From the NCBI RefSeq assembly GCF_009811555.1, contig NZ_BLIN01000005.1:4225501-4289500 (forward strand): a DNA stretch of 64,000 bases. The letters run 5' to 3'. The notes beneath the pieces were generated by a model, which searched no databases, was not told where the DNA came from, and saw nothing but the letters and a program-made list of their open reading frames with translations. Origin of the DNA: Streptomyces caniferus. Lineage in GTDB: Bacteria > Actinomycetota > Actinomycetes > Streptomycetales > Streptomycetaceae. Positions 46,362 to 58,546 of this stretch are shown here, one piece after another; positions within the stretch are counted from its first letter, which is position 1, and each line of letters starts with the position of its first letter. A program made the position numbers and the translations under genes.

Positions 46362-49300
46362 CTAGGGGGCGGGCGGTCCGTCGCCTTCAGGACCCGCCAG
46401 GGCGGCCTGCTCCAGCTCGGCGAGGATCCGGTCCTCGACGACCAGGGCGAGCTGGGCCACGGTGGGCGCGGTCATCACGTCACGGGGGGACAGGTCGAGG
46501 CCGAACGCGACCTTCATCCGCAGCACGGTCTGGATGCTGAGGATGGAGTCGCCGCCGAGGTCGAAGAAGTTGTCGTGGACACCGACGCGTGCGACGCCGA
46601 GGAGTGCGGCCCACAACTCGGCGAGGGCCTCCTCGGTGGGCGTTCCCGGGGGGACGTGGTCGTCGGTGTCCGCGGCCGTCGGCGGTCCGGGCAGCGCCGC
46701 CCGGTCGAGCTTCCCGTTCGGCGTCAGCGGCAGCGCGTCGAGCACGACGACGGCGGCCGGGACCATGTAGCCGGGCAGCGAGACGGCGGTGTGCTCCCGC
46801 AGTTCCCGCGGGTCCGGCTGCCGGCCCTCGGCGGGCACCACATAGCCGGTCAGGCGCTTGTGGCCGGACCCGCCGTCGCCGTCGCCTCCGGTGGCGACCA
46901 CCACGGCCTCGGAGACCAGCGGGTGGGCCAGCAGGGCCGATTCGATCTCGCCCGGCTCGATGCGGTAGCCGCGGACCTTGACCTGGTCGTCGACCCGGCC
47001 GAGGAACTCCAGCTCCCCGTCGGGCCGCCACCGGGCGATGTCCCCGGTGCGGTACATCCGGGAACCGGCCGGGCCGTAGGGATCGGCGACGAAGCGCTCG
47101 GCGGTCATACCGGGGCGCCGGACGTAACCGCGCGCCAGCCCCGCCCCCGCGACGTACAGCTCCCCCGGCACCCCGGCGGGCACCGGCCGCAGACCGGCGT
47201 CCAGGACGCGGACGAGGGTGTTGTCGCGGGCGCGGCCGACCGGCACCGGGCCGGGCTCGGCGCGCCCGCCGGGCTCGATCCGGAACTCCATGCAGCCGAC
47301 GGTCGCCTCGGTCGGGCCGTACTCGTTGATCACGGTGACCCGCGGATGTGCCCGGCGCCACTGTTCGAGCACCTCGCCGAGCAACTGCTCGCCACCGACC
47401 ACGAGTTGGCCGGACGGCAGCAGCTCGTCGGCGAGGGTGCCCAGCAGCGCCAGATGCGAGGGGGTCACCTTCAGCAGAGAACACCCGCGCGCCCGGCCGG
47501 GCGTGGCCGCGATGTCCTCCAGTCCGCCGATCAGCACCCGGCCGCCGCGGATCAGCGGCGTGTACAGGGCCGTGACCGTGAGGTCGAACGTGACCGGCGA
47601 ATGCAGCACGGCCGTACCGGCCGCACCCGGATACGCCACCGCCGCCCAGCCGACGTAGTCGGCAAAGGAACGATGCTCGACCACCACACCCTTGGGACGC
47701 CCGGTGGAACCCGACGTGTAGATCACATACGCCGGATGAGCCGGATCCAGCGGCACCCTGCGCTCACCGTCCCCCACCGGACCACAGGCGCGGGCGGCCC
47801 CGGCCCCGGTGCTGCCCGCGCCGTCGACGAGCAGCAGCCCCTCGGCCGGGAGCACCGCCCGGGACGCGGAGTCGGCGAGCACCAGGGCGGGCGCCGCGTC
47901 CTCGAGGACGTGGGCGATGCGCTCCGCCGGGTGGTCCGGATCGACCGGCACATAGGCGGCGCCCGCCTTCAGGACGCCCAGCAGCCCGGTCACCAGGTCC
48001 ACCGACGGGGCCGCGGCCACCGCCACCAGGTCCTCGGGCCCGATGCCGCGGGCGATCAGCTCGCGCGCCAGCCGGTTGGACCGCTCGTCCAGCTCCCGGT
48101 AGGAGACGCTCTCCCGGCCGTGGACGAGCGCGGTGTCCGCGGGGGTACGGGCGGCCTGCTCGGCCAGCAGCCCCACGACCGTCGCGGCGCCGAGGTCGCG
48201 CACCGGGCCGGTGCCGGCGTCCAGCAGGGCCCGGCGCTCGTCCGGTGCCAGCCACGGCAGCTCGCGCAGGGTCCGTGCGGGGTCCGCCGCCGCCGCGGCC
48301 AGCACCTCCCGCAGCCGGCCGGACAGCACCCGCACCGACTCCTCGTCGAACAGGTCCGGGTCGTAGGCGAAGCTGAACGTCAGCCGCTCACCCGGGTACA
48401 CCGTCACGGCGAGCGGGTAGTTGGTCGTCTCGACCTCGGCGTACAGGTCGCGCAGCCGCAGTCCGTGGGCGCGGCCGGCCCCCTCGTCGATCGGGTAGTT
48501 CTCGAAGATGAGGACGCTCTCGAAGAGGCCGCCGCCGCTCCGCACCTCGGCGGTGGCCTGGACCCGGGCCAGCGGCAGGTGCTCATGGCCGCGGGACTCC
48601 GCCTGTCCGGCCTGCAGCCGCGCCAGCCAGGGCACCAGCGGAGCGCTGTCGTCCACCTCGACGCGGACCGGCAGGGTGTTGATGAAGATCCCGTGGATGG
48701 CCTCCGCCCCGGCCAGCTCGGCCGGGCGGCCGGAGACGGTCGCGCCGAAGACGACGTCCCGCTCGCCGCTGTACCGCGACAGCAGCAGCGCCCAGGCGCC
48801 CTGCACCAGGGAGTTGACCGTCAGCCGGTGCTCCCTGGCCAGGGTGTTCAGCCCGAGGGACAGCTCCGCGGTCAGCGCGAGGCCCAGCCGGCCGGAGGAG
48901 CGGCTGTGGTGCGGACCGCCGGGCTGGCGGTCGTAGGGCAGCGCGGTGGGCGCGGCGAAGCCCCACAGCGCCCGGCGCCAGAACTCCTCGGCCGCCTCGG
49001 TGTCCTGGCCCGCGAGCCAGGCCACGTGGTCGCGGAACGGCGGGCGGAAGGGCAGTGCCGGCGCCGCCACGCCCCCGTCGGTGTCCGCCTGCCGCAGCGC
49101 GCCGTAGCACTCGAAGACGTCGGACAGCACCTGGAAGGCGCTCCAGCCGTCCAGCAGCAGGTGGTGGAAGGTCCACAGCACCTGGACCGCATCCTCGGGC
49201 AGCGCGGCGAGGGTCACCCGCATCAGCGGCGCGGCCGAGAGGTCCAGGCCCGCCGCGCGGTCCCGGTCGAACAGCTCGTCCAGCGCGGCCCGGCGCGCGT

Positions 49301-52300
49301 CGTCCCCGGCGAGGCCCCGCCAGTCCAGACGGCTCACCGGCAGCACCACCGCACGGTGCACGGCCTGCAACGGCTCGGTGAGTCCGTCGCGGACCACGCA
49401 GGTGCGCAGCACCGGGGTCCGGTCGACGACCTGCTGCCAGGCCCGGCCGAGCAGTTGTGGATCGGCCACACCGTCCAGCACGAAGGAGATCTGCTCCAGA
49501 TACAGCGGCTGCTCCGGTTCCGCCATGCTGTGGAAGAGCATGCCGCTCTGCATCGGGGTCAGCGGGTAGAGGTCCTCAAGGGCGCGGCCGTCGCCGGCCA
49601 CCCGGTCGAGCGTCGCCTGGTCGAGTCCGGCCAGCGGGAAGTCGGACGGGGTGACGCCGCCCGCGGCGGGGTCGGCGCAGTGCCGGACGATCTCCCGCAG
49701 CGCCTCGGCGGTCTCGCGCGCCAGCCGCTCCACGGTGTCCTCGTCGTGCACGTGGGCGGAGTAGTACCAGGTCATCGAGAGCCGGCCGGACTCCACGCGG
49801 CTGACCGCGTCCAGCAGGTGCGGCCGCTGCTCCCCGGGGTGCCCGGTGAGCTGGACGCCCTCGCCACCGGCGCGCAGCAGCGACCCGGTGGCGGTGCCGG
49901 TGTCGAACCGGCCGAGGTAGTTGAAGCTGATCTGCGGGACGGCCCCTCCGGGCTGCCCCATGGGGGCGTCCGGCCCGCCGAGGTGGCGCAGCGCGCCGTG
50001 TCCCAGACCGCGGCCGGGGACGGCGCGCAGCTGCTCCTTGACGGACTTGACCGTGGTGGCCCAGTCCGCGGCGGGATCGACGGTGAGTCCCACCGGGTAC
50101 AGGCTGGTGAACCAGCCGACGGTACGCGTCAGGTCGATGTCGTCGAAGATCTCCTCGCGCCCGTGGCCCTCCAGGTCGATGAGGGTGCGCGGGCTGCCCG
50201 TCCACCGGGCCAGCACCCGGCCGTAGGCGCTGAGCAGGATCTCGTCGATGCGGGTGCGGTAGACCGCGGGGACCTCCTGGAGCAGGGCCCGGGTCTCCTC
50301 TGTGGTCAGCTGGACGGTCACGGTCCGGGTGGAGGCGACGGTGTTGGGCCCGTGGCCGTCGGCCGGCAGCCTCCCGGAGCCGTCCGGGCCGTCACCGGCC
50401 GCGGTGACGGCGTCCCAGTGGGCGGCCTCCGCCGCGAATCCGCCGTCGGCGGTGTGCCGCGCCAGCCGCAGGGCCCACTCCCGGAACGAGGTGGTGCCCG
50501 GTCCCAGGTCGACCGCCCGGCCCGCCGCGGCCTGCTGGTAGCCGGTCTCCAGGTCCTCGGCCAGGATCCGCCAGGAGACGCCGTCGACCGCCAAGTGGTG
50601 GGCGCTGAGCAGGAGTTGCGGGGCCCGTCCGGTGCCGCGTTCGAAGAGGACGGCGGTGAACTTGCGGTCCTCCGCCAGGCGGAACCTGGCCTCCGGTCCC
50701 TCGGCCCAGGCGCGTACCGCCGCGTCCTGCTCCGGTGCGTCCAGACCGGAGAGATCGCAGCTGCGCAGCGTGGCGCCGTCCGCGCCCGCGGGGGCGGTGT
50801 GCTGCCGCCACTGTCCGTCGACGCGGGTGAAGCGGCTGCGCAGCGCGTCGTGCTGCCGGGGGAGCGCGGCGACGGCCGCCGCCAGTGCGCCGCGGTCGGC
50901 GGCCGGGTCCAGTTCGAGGACCACGTACTGGTCGAAGTGCTCGGGGCCCGCCCGGTGATGGGCGAAGAACCAGTGCTGCACGGGCGTCAGCGGGACGTCC
51001 CCGGTGGCCTCGGTCCGGGGCGGTGCGGTGGGGTCGGCGGCGCCGTCCGCGAGTGCCGCGGCCGCCAGCGACGCGACGGTCTGCCGCAGGAAGACGTCCT
51101 TGGAGTGCACGGTCAGACCGGCCGCACGGGCCCGGGACACGACCTGCATGCTGAGGATGGAGTCGCCGCCGAGCTCGAAGAAGTTGTCCTCGGCGCCGAC
51201 CTTCTCGACCCCCAGGACGTCCGCCCAGATCCCGGCGAGCGTCTCCTCGGCCCGGCCGCGCGGCGCGACGTAGTCCCCCGCGCCCACGGGCAGGTCGGCG
51301 GGCGCCGGCAGGGCACGGTGGTCGAGCTTTCCGGCCGGGGTGAGCGGCAGGCGGTCCAGCGCGACGAAGGCGCTGGGGACCATGTGCGACGGCAGCGTCC
51401 GGCCCAGGAAATCACGCAGCGCGGCGGCGCCGGGCGGGACGGCACCGGGCTGGGCGACGGTGTAGGCGACCAGCCGCCTGGGGCCGGATTCCGGCTGGAC
51501 GGCGACGACCGCGGCCGCGGTGAGCGCGGGATGCCCGAGCAGCGCGGCGCGCACCTCGCCCGGCTCGATGCGGAAGCCGCGGATCTTGACCTGGTCGTCG
51601 ATCCGGCCGAGGTACTCCAACGCCCCCGAGGGGAGCGTGCGGGCCAGGTCGCCGGTGCGGTAGAGCCGCTGGTCGGGGGCGAACGGCGCGGCGACGAACC
51701 GTTCGGCCGTCAGCGCGGGCTGGTCGAGGTAGCCGAGCGCCAGACCGTCGCCGCCGATCCACAGCTCGCCGGGGATGCCCGGCGCGACCGGCATCATCCG
51801 GTCGTCGAGGACGTGCACGGTGGTGTGCGCGATCGGTCGTCCGATCGGCACCGAGGGGCGCCGGGTGTCCTCGGGGGTGATGCGGTGGGTGGTCGCGAAG
51901 ACCATGCTCTCCACCGGGCCGTAGCCGTTGACCAGCCGCAGCGCGGGGAATTCGGCCAGTGCCCGGGCGACGTGCACGGAGGAGGCCGCCTCACCGCCGG
52001 TGATCACCTGCTCGACGGCGCCCAGGACGGCCGGGTACTCGTCGACCATCACGTTGAACAGGCTCGCGGACAGCCACAGCGTGGTGACGCCGTGCGCGGC
52101 GATCAGCTCGGAGATCACCTCGGGGGCGGGCGTCGAGCCCGGGTGCAGGACGCAGGTCCCGCCGTGCAGCAGCGCTCCCCACAGCTCCAAGGCGAACGCG
52201 TCCCAGGACATCGGGGCGGACTGCAGCCAGACGTGCCGCGGGCCGAACTCCACGAAGTCCTGGCCGCGCACCACCCGGAGCGCCGCCCGGTGCGGGGACA

Positions 52301-55300
52301 CCACCCCCTTGGGGCGGCCGGTGGAGCCGGACGTGAACATCACACAGGCCGCATCCGACGGACCCGCCGCACACGGCAGATCCCCCGCGTCCAACCCCCC
52401 GACAACCGCCCCCACCACGTCCAGCGACACCACCGCACACGGCCCCGCCGACAGCCGGCCGGCCCCCGCCCCATCGGTCACCACCAACGGCGCCGCCGTG
52501 TCACCCAGCAGATCCACCAACCGACGATCCGGAAACGCCGGATCCAACAACGCATACGCCGCACCCGACTTCAGCACCGCCAACAGCGCCACCACCAAGT
52601 CCGGGCCACGCTCCAGACACACCGCGACCACACCACCCGGCCCCGCACCGCACCCCACCAGATACCGCGCCAGCCGATTGGCCCGCTCGTTCAACTCCCC
52701 ATAGGCCACCCGCACCCCACCGAACACCAACGCCGTCGCACCCGGCGCCCCCACCACCCGCTCCTGGAACACCTCATGCAGACAACGGTCGAGCGCCTCG
52801 CCCTCGGCGCGGTCGCCGGCGGGCACCGGCGCGGTGTGCTCGTCGGTGGCGGGCACGAGCGGGAGTTCGCCCATCGGGCGGTGCGGCGCCTCCACCACGC
52901 CCTCGAAAAGGGTGCGCAGATAGCCGCCCAGGGTCTCGATCGTGGCGGCGTCGAAGAGCCCGGTGCTGTATTCGATCACGCAGTCCAGCGCGTCGCCCTG
53001 CGGCCAGAACTCCACGAACAGGTCGAACCGCGAGAAGTGCCGGGGGAGTTCGTACCCGGTGAGGTGCAGCCCGCCGGCGTCCGGCAGCGGCGGCAGCCCC
53101 TGCTGGAGCGCCACCACGACCTCGACCAGCGGGTTCCGGCTGAGGTCGCGCTCGGGCGCAACCGCCTCGACCACCCGGTCGAACGGCACGTCCTCGGCGT
53201 CGAAAGCCTCCAGCGCCGTCGCCCGCACCTCGCCGAGGAATCCGGCGAAGTCCTGCGTCGGCGCCACCTCGGAGCGCAGGACGAGGGTGTTCACGAAGAA
53301 GCCGACCAGCTGCTCCAGCTCGGGGCGGGAGCGCCCCGAGGACACGGTGCCGATCGCCACGTCGGTCTCGCCGCTGTAGCGCGACAGCAACAGCTGCACA
53401 CCCGCGGCCAGCGTCATGAACAGCGTGGCACCGTTCTCCTTGCCGAGCTCCCGCAGGGCCGCGACCAGCGCGGCGGGCAGCGTGAAGCGGTGCGCGGCAC
53501 CACCCGTGGCACGCACCGCGGCGCGGGTGCGGTCGACGGGCAGCCGCAGCGGGGTGATGCCGTCGAGCTTCCGCTTCCAGTAGGCGAGCCGGGCATCGAA
53601 CGCCGGGCCCGACAGGCGGTCGCGCTGCCATGCCGAGAAGTCGGCGTAGCGCGTCGCCAGGGCGGGCAGCACGGCGTCCCCAGGGGCCGCCTCGTCGCAC
53701 AGCGCCGCGTAGAGCGTGGCCAGCTCCTCGACGAGTACCCGCATGGACCACCCGTCGGTGACGAGGTGGTGCAGGGTGAGGACCAGCAGGTGCTCCCCGT
53801 CGGCCACCCGGACCAGCAGCGCCCGGCACGGCGGGCCCTGCCGCAGGTCGAACGGCAGCTCGGCGTCCGCGCGCAGCAGCCGGTCCAGCTCCGCCCGCCG
53901 CCCGGCCTCGCCCGGGTCGCCCGGTTCTCCCGGGCCGGCCAGGGACACGGTGCGCAGCGGCGGTTCCAGGCCGGCCCGCACGGTCTGCACCCCGCGTCCG
54001 TCGACCGCGTCGAAGGTGGTGCGCAGCATCTCGTGCCGGTCGGCCAGCGCGCTCAGGGCGCCGCGCAGCGCCACGGCGTCCAGCGGGCCGGTCAGCCGCA
54101 GCCCGACGGACGTGTTGTACTCGACCGCGCCGTGCCCGAACTCGTAGAGGAACCACAGGCGTTGCTGGGCGTACGAGAGCGGGCGGGCGCCCTCGCGCGG
54201 CGCCGCCGGGATCGGGGCCCGGCCCGCATCGTCCGGGCCCTCGCCCTCCGTGCCGGTCCCGGTCAGGGCGGCCGCGAGGCCCGCGACGGTGGGCGTGCCG
54301 AACAGTGCCCGGGGCGGCACCGGCACACCGAGCGCGGCACGGGCCCGGGAGGCGATGCGCATGCTCAGGATGGAGTCGCCGCCGAGCGCGAGGAAGTCGT
54401 CCTCGACGCCGACCCGCTCCACCCCCAGTACGTCGGCCCAGATCCGCGCGAGGACGGTCTCCTGCGGCGAGCGCGGGGGGACGTACGAGGCGGCCGACGC
54501 GTTCCAGTCGGGGGCGGGGAGACCGGTGCGGTCGAGCTTTCCGGCCGGGGTGAGCGGCAGGCGGTCCAGCGCGACGAAGGCGCTGGGGACCATGTGCTCC
54601 GGCAGCGTCCGGCCGAGGAACTCCCGCAGTGCGGCGGGCTCCTGTGCGTCGGCACCGGGCGCGGCGACGGTGTAGGCCACCAGCTGCCGGGCCCCCTGGC
54701 CGCGCCGGACGGCGACGACCGCGGCCGAACCGACGGCCGGGTGGGCCAGCAGGGCGGCGCGCACCTCGTCCGGCTCCACGCGGAAGCCGCGGATCTTGAC
54801 CTGGTCGTCGGCGCGGCCGACGAATTCGAGCGCCCCCGAGGGGAGCGCGCGGGCCAGGTCGCCGGTGCGGTAGAGCCGTCGGCCGTGGGCGCAGGGCGCG
54901 GCGACGAACCGTTCGGCGGTCAGATCGGGACGGCCGAGGTAGCCGAGCGCCAGGCCGTCCCCGCCGATCCACAGCTCGCCCGTCGCACCGGCCGGCACCG
55001 GGCGCAGCCGCTCGTCGAGAAGGTGCACGGTGGTGTGCGCGACGGCCGTGCCGATCGGCACCGTCGTCCCCCGCAGGTCCGCCTCGGTGACGCGGTGGCA
55101 GGTGGCGAAGATCATGCTCTCCACCGGGCCGTACGCGTGGATCAGCGCCACGTCCGGGTGGGCGTGCAACAGCCGGGCCATGTGCCCCGGGGACACCGCT
55201 TCGCCGCCGGTCAGCACCTCGCGCAGCGAGCCCAGGACGGCCGGGTGCTCGTCGACCATCACATTGAACAGGCTCGTCGACAGGAAGGAGGTGGTGATGT

Positions 55301-56081
55301 GGTGCGCGGCGATCAGCTCGGAGATCACCTCGGGGTCGGGCGCCGGGCCCGGGTGCAGGACGCAGGTCCCGCCGTGCAGCAGGGCTCCCCACAGCTCGAA
55401 GGCGAACGCGTCCCAGGACATCGGGGCGCACTGCAGCCAGATCCGGTCGGGTCCGAAGTCCAGGAAGTCCTGCCCGAAGAACATGCGCACGGCGGCCCGG
55501 TGCGGTGCGACGACGCCCTTGGGGCGGCCGGTGGAGCCGGACGTGAACATCACACAGGCCGCATCCGACGGACCCGCCGCACACGGCAGATCCCCCGCAT
55601 CCAACCCCCCGACAACCGCCCCCACCACGTCCAGCGACACCACCGCACACGAACCCGCCGACAACCGGCCGGCCCCCGCCCCATCGGTCACCACCAACGG
55701 CGCCGCCGTGTCACCCAGCAGATCCACCAACCGACGATCCGGAAACGCCGGATCCAACAACGCATACGCCGCACCCGACTTCAGCACCGCCAACAGCGCC
55801 ACCACCAGCTCCGGGCCACGCTCCAGACACACCGCGACCACACCACCCGGCCCCGCACCGCACCCCACCAGATACCGCGCCAGCCGATTGGCCCGCTCGT
55901 TCAACTCCCCATAGGCCACCCGCACCCCACCGAACACCAAAGCCGTCGCACCCGGCGCCCCCACCACCCGCTCCTGGAACACCTCATGCAGACAACGGTC
56001 GGTGGGGGATGTGCCGGCCGGGTCCTGGGAGAGCCCGCCTGCCACGGCCGTCGGTCGCGAGGATGCCGTACCGCGTTCCAT
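46362..56081 (-). CDS. Nonribosomal peptide synthetase 1, modules 1-3 (A-T / C-A-T-E / C-A-T)
   Basis: A 3,239-residue synthetase from ATG 56081 (GGAAGAGG upstream), preferred over ATG 56135. It opens directly with an A domain, so it carries the loading module. Approximate residues are: A ~30-520, T ~569, C ~635-1080, A ~1100-1600, T ~1642, E ~1700-2140, C ~2170-2600, A ~2640-3130, T ~3180. The first C is LCL (H-H-L-V-T-D-G), the second DCL-type ([12 protein letters not shown]). E has [10 protein letters not shown]. Pocket reads by GrsA alignment are D-A-F-F-L-G-A-I-F (aliphatic), D-A-L-W-I-G-G-V-F (Val) and D-L-T-K-V-G-E-V-G (Asn). It ends in a carrier domain 59 bp before NRPS 2, so the tripeptide passes to that protein. 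No MbtH-like gene is in the window. Confidence 0.93.
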   Translation of the reverse strand: MERGTASSRPTAVAGGLSQDPAGTSPTDRCLHEVFQERVVGAPGATALVFGGVRVAYGELNERANRLARYLVGCGAGPGGVVAVCLERGPELVVALLAVLKSGAAYALLDPAFPDRRLVDLLGDTAAPLVVTDGAGAGRLSAGSCAVVSLDVVGAVVGGLDAGDLPCAAGPSDAACVMFTSGSTGRPKGVVAPHRAAVRMFFGQDFLDFGPDRIWLQCAPMSWDAFAFELWGALLHGGTCVLHPGPAPDPEVISELIAAHHITTSFLSTSLFNVMVDEHPAVLGSLREVLTGGEAVSPGHMARLLHAHPDVALIHAYGPVESMIFATCHRVTEADLRGTTVPIGTAVAHTTVHLLDERLRPVPAGATGELWIGGDGLALGYLGRPDLTAERFVAAPCAHGRRLYRTGDLARALPSGALEFVGRADDQVKIRGFRVEPDEVRAALLAHPAVGSAAVVAVRRGQGARQLVAYTVAAPGADAQEPAALREFLGRTLPEHMVPSAFVALDRLPLTPAGKLDRTGLPAPDWNASAASYVPPRSPQETVLARIWADVLGVERVGVEDDFLALGGDSILSMRIASRARAALGVPVPPRALFGTPTVAGLAAALTGTGTEGEGPDDAGRAPIPAAPREGARPLSYAQQRLWFLYEFGHGAVEYNTSVGLRLTGPLDAVALRGALSALADRHEMLRTTFDAVDGRGVQTVRAGLEPPLRTVSLAGPGEPGDPGEAGRRAELDRLLRADAELPFDLRQGPPCRALLVRVADGEHLLVLTLHHLVTDGWSMRVLVEELATLYAALCDEAAPGDAVLPALATRYADFSAWQRDRLSGPAFDARLAYWKRKLDGITPLRLPVDRTRAAVRATGGAAHRFTLPAALVAALRELGKENGATLFMTLAAGVQLLLSRYSGETDVAIGTVSSGRSRPELEQLVGFFVNTLVLRSEVAPTQDFAGFLGEVRATALEAFDAEDVPFDRVVEAVAPERDLSRNPLVEVVVALQQGLPPLPDAGGLHLTGYELPRHFSRFDLFVEFWPQGDALDCVIEYSTGLFDAATIETLGGYLRTLFEGVVEAPHRPMGELPLVPATDEHTAPVPAGDRAEGEALDRCLHEVFQERVVGAPGATALVFGGVRVAYGELNERANRLARYLVGCGAGPGGVVAVCLERGPDLVVALLAVLKSGAAYALLDPAFPDRRLVDLLGDTAAPLVVTDGAGAGRLSAGPCAVVSLDVVGAVVGGLDAGDLPCAAGPSDAACVMFTSGSTGRPKGVVSPHRAALRVVRGQDFVEFGPRHVWLQSAPMSWDAFALELWGALLHGGTCVLHPGSTPAPEVISELIAAHGVTTLWLSASLFNVMVDEYPAVLGAVEQVITGGEAASSVHVARALAEFPALRLVNGYGPVESMVFATTHRITPEDTRRPSVPIGRPIAHTTVHVLDDRMMPVAPGIPGELWIGGDGLALGYLDQPALTAERFVAAPFAPDQRLYRTGDLARTLPSGALEYLGRIDDQVKIRGFRIEPGEVRAALLGHPALTAAAVVAVQPESGPRRLVAYTVAQPGAVPPGAAALRDFLGRTLPSHMVPSAFVALDRLPLTPAGKLDHRALPAPADLPVGAGDYVAPRGRAEETLAGIWADVLGVEKVGAEDNFFELGGDSILSMQVVSRARAAGLTVHSKDVFLRQTVASLAAAALADGAADPTAPPRTEATGDVPLTPVQHWFFAHHRAGPEHFDQYVVLELDPAADRGALAAAVAALPRQHDALRSRFTRVDGQWRQHTAPAGADGATLRSCDLSGLDAPEQDAAVRAWAEGPEARFRLAEDRKFTAVLFERGTGRAPQLLLSAHHLAVDGVSWRILAEDLETGYQQAAAGRAVDLGPGTTSFREWALRLARHTADGGFAAEAAHWDAVTAAGDGPDGSGRLPADGHGPNTVASTRTVTVQLTTEETRALLQEVPAVYRTRIDEILLSAYGRVLARWTGSPRTLIDLEGHGREEIFDDIDLTRTVGWFTSLYPVGLTVDPAADWATTVKSVKEQLRAVPGRGLGHGALRHLGGPDAPMGQPGGAVPQISFNYLGRFDTGTATGSLLRAGGEGVQLTGHPGEQRPHLLDAVSRVESGRLSMTWYYSAHVHDEDTVERLARETAEALREIVRHCADPAAGGVTPSDFPLAGLDQATLDRVAGDGRALEDLYPLTPMQSGMLFHSMAEPEQPLYLEQISFVLDGVADPQLLGRAWQQVVDRTPVLRTCVVRDGLTEPLQAVHRAVVLPVSRLDWRGLAGDDARRAALDELFDRDRAAGLDLSAAPLMRVTLAALPEDAVQVLWTFHHLLLDGWSAFQVLSDVFECYGALRQADTDGGVAAPALPFRPPFRDHVAWLAGQDTEAAEEFWRRALWGFAAPTALPYDRQPGGPHHSRSSGRLGLALTAELSLGLNTLAREHRLTVNSLVQGAWALLLSRYSGERDVVFGATVSGRPAELAGAEAIHGIFINTLPVRVEVDDSAPLVPWLARLQAGQAESRGHEHLPLARVQATAEVRSGGGLFESVLIFENYPIDEGAGRAHGLRLRDLYAEVETTNYPLAVTVYPGERLTFSFAYDPDLFDEESVRVLSGRLREVLAAAAADPARTLRELPWLAPDERRALLDAGTGPVRDLGAATVVGLLAEQAARTPADTALVHGRESVSYRELDERSNRLARELIARGIGPEDLVAVAAAPSVDLVTGLLGVLKAGAAYVPVDPDHPAERIAHVLEDAAPALVLADSASRAVLPAEGLLLVDGAGSTGAGAARACGPVGDGERRVPLDPAHPAYVIYTSGSTGRPKGVVVEHRSFADYVGWAAVAYPGAAGTAVLHSPVTFDLTVTALYTPLIRGGRVLIGGLEDIAATPGRARGCSLLKVTPSHLALLGTLADELLPSGQLVVGGEQLLGEVLEQWRRAHPRVTVINEYGPTEATVGCMEFRIEPGGRAEPGPVPVGRARDNTLVRVLDAGLRPVPAGVPGELYVAGAGLARGYVRRPGMTAERFVADPYGPAGSRMYRTGDIARWRPDGELEFLGRVDDQVKVRGYRIEPGEIESALLAHPLVSEAVVVATGGDGDGGSGHKRLTGYVVPAEGRQPDPRELREHTAVSLPGYMVPAAVVVLDALPLTPNGKLDRAALPGPPTAADTDDHVPPGTPTEEALAELWAALLGVARVGVHDNFFDLGGDSILSIQTVLRMKVAFGLDLSPRDVMTAPTVAQLALVVEDRILAELEQAALAGPEGDGPPAP
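47513..47786 (-). repeat. 274-bp near-identical repeat, copy in module 3 Asn A domain
   Basis: Partner of 44082-44355. Outside this block the two Asn-type A domains are recognisably more divergent, so the block looks homogenised by recombination. Confidence 0.92.
52306..52791 (-). repeat. 486-bp near-identical repeat, copy in module 2 A domain
   Basis: Colinear with 55516-56001 (offset 3,210 bp, seven mismatches counted). It encodes the N-terminal part of the A domain from the C-L-H-E-V-F-Q-E-R motif to the A3 loop. It is richer in A and uses different synonymous codons from the surrounding gene. Confidence 0.92.
55516..56001 (-). repeat. 486-bp near-identical repeat, copy in module 1 A domain
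   Basis: Partner of 52306-52791. It ends 80 bases after the start codon of NRPS 1. The specificity-determining A4-A5 region lies outside the repeat. Confidence 0.92.
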
Positions 56082-56264
56082 GTTTCCTCTTCCGGATTCG
56101 GTGCGGGGACACGTCGCCCAGGGGTGCGGGGACATGCCGCCGGTGGAAAAAAGCGCACGTGGTGCGCGGGCTCCGGGCTTCGGTGCCCGGCCCGCCGGGT
56201 GGCGCCGCGCTCGCCCGTGGCGAAGGAGCCGTACGGGGGTGACGGCGGCCGGTGTCCGGTGCCG

Positions 56265-57590
56265 CTAGACGCGCTGTGCGCGCCGGCCGGTGACCTGGAT
56301 CTGGTCGATGCCGCCGGTCCCGGGGTTCCGCAGGAAGCGGCCGAGGTAGACCATGCCGCCGTCGGCCAGCTCCCGCAGGGTGAAGCAGAGGCCCTCATGG
56401 ACGGTGATCCGGGCGAACGGCGCCCCGTCCAGCCGCAGCGTCAGCTCGTCCCCGTCCCCCGGCCCGACCAGGTACTCGGTCTCGCCGTTGACGTAGCGGC
56501 CCAGGCAGCCGGGCGGCGCGGGGATCTTCTCCCGCGGGTCGCGGAAGGCGGAGTACGAGTAGCTGGCCACGTCCAGGCCGTGCCCCCGCAGCTCCTCCAG
56601 CAGGCTCTCCCACATCGCCATGCCGGTGTGGGCGTTCGTGGTCAGCGCGACGACGGTGCCGCCCGTCGGGTCGATGCGCAGATGGCAGGAGGTGCCGTCG
56701 GCGGTGCCGTCGTGACCGGTCCAGTGCGAGCCGTCGTCGGCGCGGTACAGCGACAGGCCGAGTCCCCAGCCGTCGGCGAGTCCGAACGGCTCGGCCCCGG
56801 GCACACCGGTCCGCATCCCGGCCAGCGCGTCCGGCTCCAGCAGTCCCGGCACGCCGTCGGCGTCGTCGGTGTGGAGCAGGCCGAAGGCCAGCAGGTCCAG
56901 GGCGCTGAGGGCGAGCGCCCCGGCCGGCGCCTCGATGGCGGGGAGCGTCTGGCGGACCGGCACCGCACGGGCCGGCGCGGTCCGGGCCGCGTGGCCGGGG
57001 ACGTACGGCCGCTCCGAGGGGCCCGCGATATAGGCGGGCTCGATGTCCAGCGGCCGCAGCAGGATGCTCTCCAGCGCCTCCCGCCAGTCCATCCGCGCGG
57101 CCTGCTCGGCGAGCATGCCGATGACGGTGTAGCCGACGTTGGAGTACGAGAACGACGAGCCGAACGTCTCGATGGGCGCCATCCGGGCACAGTCGGCGAG
57201 GTAGCCGCGGCGGGTGGCGCCGGCCAGGCTGTCGGAGTCCCGGCCGGGCGGCAGCCCGGCGCTGTGGCTGAGCAGCCGGCGCAGCGTCGTGGCGGTGCCG
57301 GAACGGGTGCCCGGCACCCGCAGCTCGGTGAGCAGCTCGGACACCGGGGCGTCGAGTTCCAGGTCGCCCTCGTCGACCAGCAGCATGGCCAGCGCGGCGG
57401 TGAACGCCTTGGTGATCGAACCGACCGGGAACTTGGCGTCCCCGGTCACGGCCACGCCACCCCCGGCCTCTTCCTCGCCGAACACGAAGGAACGGGTCTC
57501 GCCCTTGTGGTGCAGGGCGAACTGCCCGCCCGGCACGCCGTGTTCACGTGCGAGCGCGGGCAGGCTCCCGCACAGCTCTTCCACGTTCAT
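56265..57590 (-). CDS. Stand-alone PBP-type thioesterase/peptide cyclase
   Basis: A 441-residue serine hydrolase of the beta-lactamase/penicillin-binding-protein fold, from ATG 57590 (GGGGGA upstream). The catalytic S58-I-T-K61 tetrad motif, Y149-S-N151 and H293-D-G295 are present. The last ~90 residues form a small beta-rich (lipocalin-like) domain, as in SurE. There is no signal peptide, so unlike true PBPs it is cytoplasmic. It sits directly upstream of, and co-directional with, two NRPS genes whose last module ends in an epimerase and lacks a thioesterase. Known PBP-type TEs (SurE, DsaJ, MppK groups) release such D-ended chains by head-to-tail macrolactam formation. That role is inferred here from context and motifs. 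Confidence 0.88.
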   Translation of the reverse strand: MNVEELCGSLPALAREHGVPGGQFALHHKGETRSFVFGEEEAGGGVAVTGDAKFPVGSITKAFTAALAMLLVDEGDLELDAPVSELLTELRVPGTRSGTATTLRRLLSHSAGLPPGRDSDSLAGATRRGYLADCARMAPIETFGSSFSYSNVGYTVIGMLAEQAARMDWREALESILLRPLDIEPAYIAGPSERPYVPGHAARTAPARAVPVRQTLPAIEAPAGALALSALDLLAFGLLHTDDADGVPGLLEPDALAGMRTGVPGAEPFGLADGWGLGLSLYRADDGSHWTGHDGTADGTSCHLRIDPTGGTVVALTTNAHTGMAMWESLLEELRGHGLDVASYSYSAFRDPREKIPAPPGCLGRYVNGETEYLVGPGDGDELTLRLDGAPFARITVHEGLCFTLRELADGGMVYLGRFLRNPGTGGIDQIQVTGRRAQRV

Positions 57591-57773
57591 AAAATCCCCC
57601 TGCAGGCGCCGGCGGCTCACCGAAACGATGACGCCGGCCATGGCCTGCTTTCCCTGTACTGGTCCCGCGGTCGCACGGACCGAGGGCGCCCGGGGGCAGG
57701 ACTAACCGGCCCCGGCGCGCCCCGTTCCCCGCGGCGGGCCTGCGAACACACCTTCGCCTCGGGACGGCCCGGC

Positions 57774-57800
57774 GCGCCACCTTCGTAAGCTGACGCGAAA
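57774..57800 (-). promoter_or_regulatory. Shared 27-bp element upstream of the thioesterase-NRPS operon
   Basis: On the minus strand this reads TTTCGCGTCAGCTTAC, GA, AGGTGGCGC. It equals the plus-strand element at 63585-63611 except for the two central bases. It starts ~210 bases before the thioesterase ATG, and both copies point toward the gene they precede. Confidence 0.7.
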
Positions 57801-57865
57801 TGAGCCGGGTTGCGGCAACGGAACCAGGGGGAACACCCCGCCCGGACGGGGGACCGCGGGAAGGG

Positions 57866-58546
57866 TTACTCGTCGCGCAGATACGCCAGGACCGCGAGCA
57901 CCCGGCGGTTGCCGTCATCGGGGGACAGTCCCAGCTTGGCGAAGATGTTGCCGATGTGCTTGGCCACCGCGCCGTCGCTGATGTTCAGCGCGTCCCGCAC
58001 CATCGCGTTGGAGTAGCCGTGCGCCATCAGACCGAGCACCTCCTGTTCGCGGGCGGACAGCAGCTGGGACTGATGGCGCCGGTCGCGTTCCATCAGCATG
58101 TGCTGGACTACTTGAGGATCGATCACCATGGCTCCTGCGGCGACACGTTCGACGGCCTGGGCGAATTCACTGAGCTCGCCGATCCGGTCCTTGAGCAGAT
58201 AGCCCAGACCGGCACGGCTCTGGCGGTGCGGCGTCCTGCTGGGGGTGAACAGCTCCTTGGCGTAGGCGTTCGCGACGTATTGGGAGAGCACCAGTACCGG
58301 CAGGTCCGGGTCGCTCCGGCGCAGCTGCGTCGTGGCGCGCAGCCCGTCGTCGCCGTGCCCCGGGGGCATCCGTACGTCGGTGACGACGATGTCCGGGGAA
58401 CACTCCCGCACCGCCGTGATCAGGGCGTCGGCGTCCCCGACCGCACGGACCACCTCGTGGCCGAACTTGTGCAGCAGCTCGACGATCCCTTCGCGGACGA
58501 GCGCCGAGTCCTCTGCTAGGACGATACGGAGTGGCTGTGCTGGCAC
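57866..58546 (-). CDS. NarL/LuxR-type response regulator
   Basis: A 226-residue protein from GTG 58546 (GGAG upstream), overlapping the end of the kinase gene by 31 bases. The receiver domain spans residues 5-~125, with acidic pocket L-A-E-D-S, phospho-acceptor Asp in I-V-V-T-D-V-R-M-P-P near residue 54, and Lys in G-Y-L-L-K-D-R. The C-terminal LuxR helix-turn-helix spans ~158-220 (L-S-A-R-E-Q-E-V-L-G-L-M-A-H-G-Y-S-N and D-G-A-V-A-K-H-I-G-N-I-F). The receiver has a few extra residues (T-P-S-R-T-P-H-R-Q) before the Lys loop, compared with the usual form. It pairs with the adjacent kinase and may control the ABC exporter and/or the NRPS operon. Confidence 0.92.
   Translation of the reverse strand: MPAQPLRIVLAEDSALVREGIVELLHKFGHEVVRAVGDADALITAVRECSPDIVVTDVRMPPGHGDDGLRATTQLRRSDPDLPVLVLSQYVANAYAKELFTPSRTPHRQSRAGLGYLLKDRIGELSEFAQAVERVAAGAMVIDPQVVQHMLMERDRRHQSQLLSAREQEVLGLMAHGYSNAMVRDALNISDGAVAKHIGNIFAKLGLSPDDGNRRVLAVLAYLRDE

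Noticed and set aside
51560..52760. Repetitive-looking Arg/His/Thr-rich plus-strand translations resembling a low-complexity protein
   Set aside because: These arise from antisense reading of the A-rich 486-bp repeat and have no start context.
46341..57788. A continuous 3,815-codon plus-strand open frame opposite the thioesterase and NRPS 1
   Set aside because: It is the antisense shadow of GC-rich coding DNA. It has no recognisable domain, is rich in Arg/Gly/His/Gln and crosses two real genes whose minus-strand translations show full NRPS motifs.
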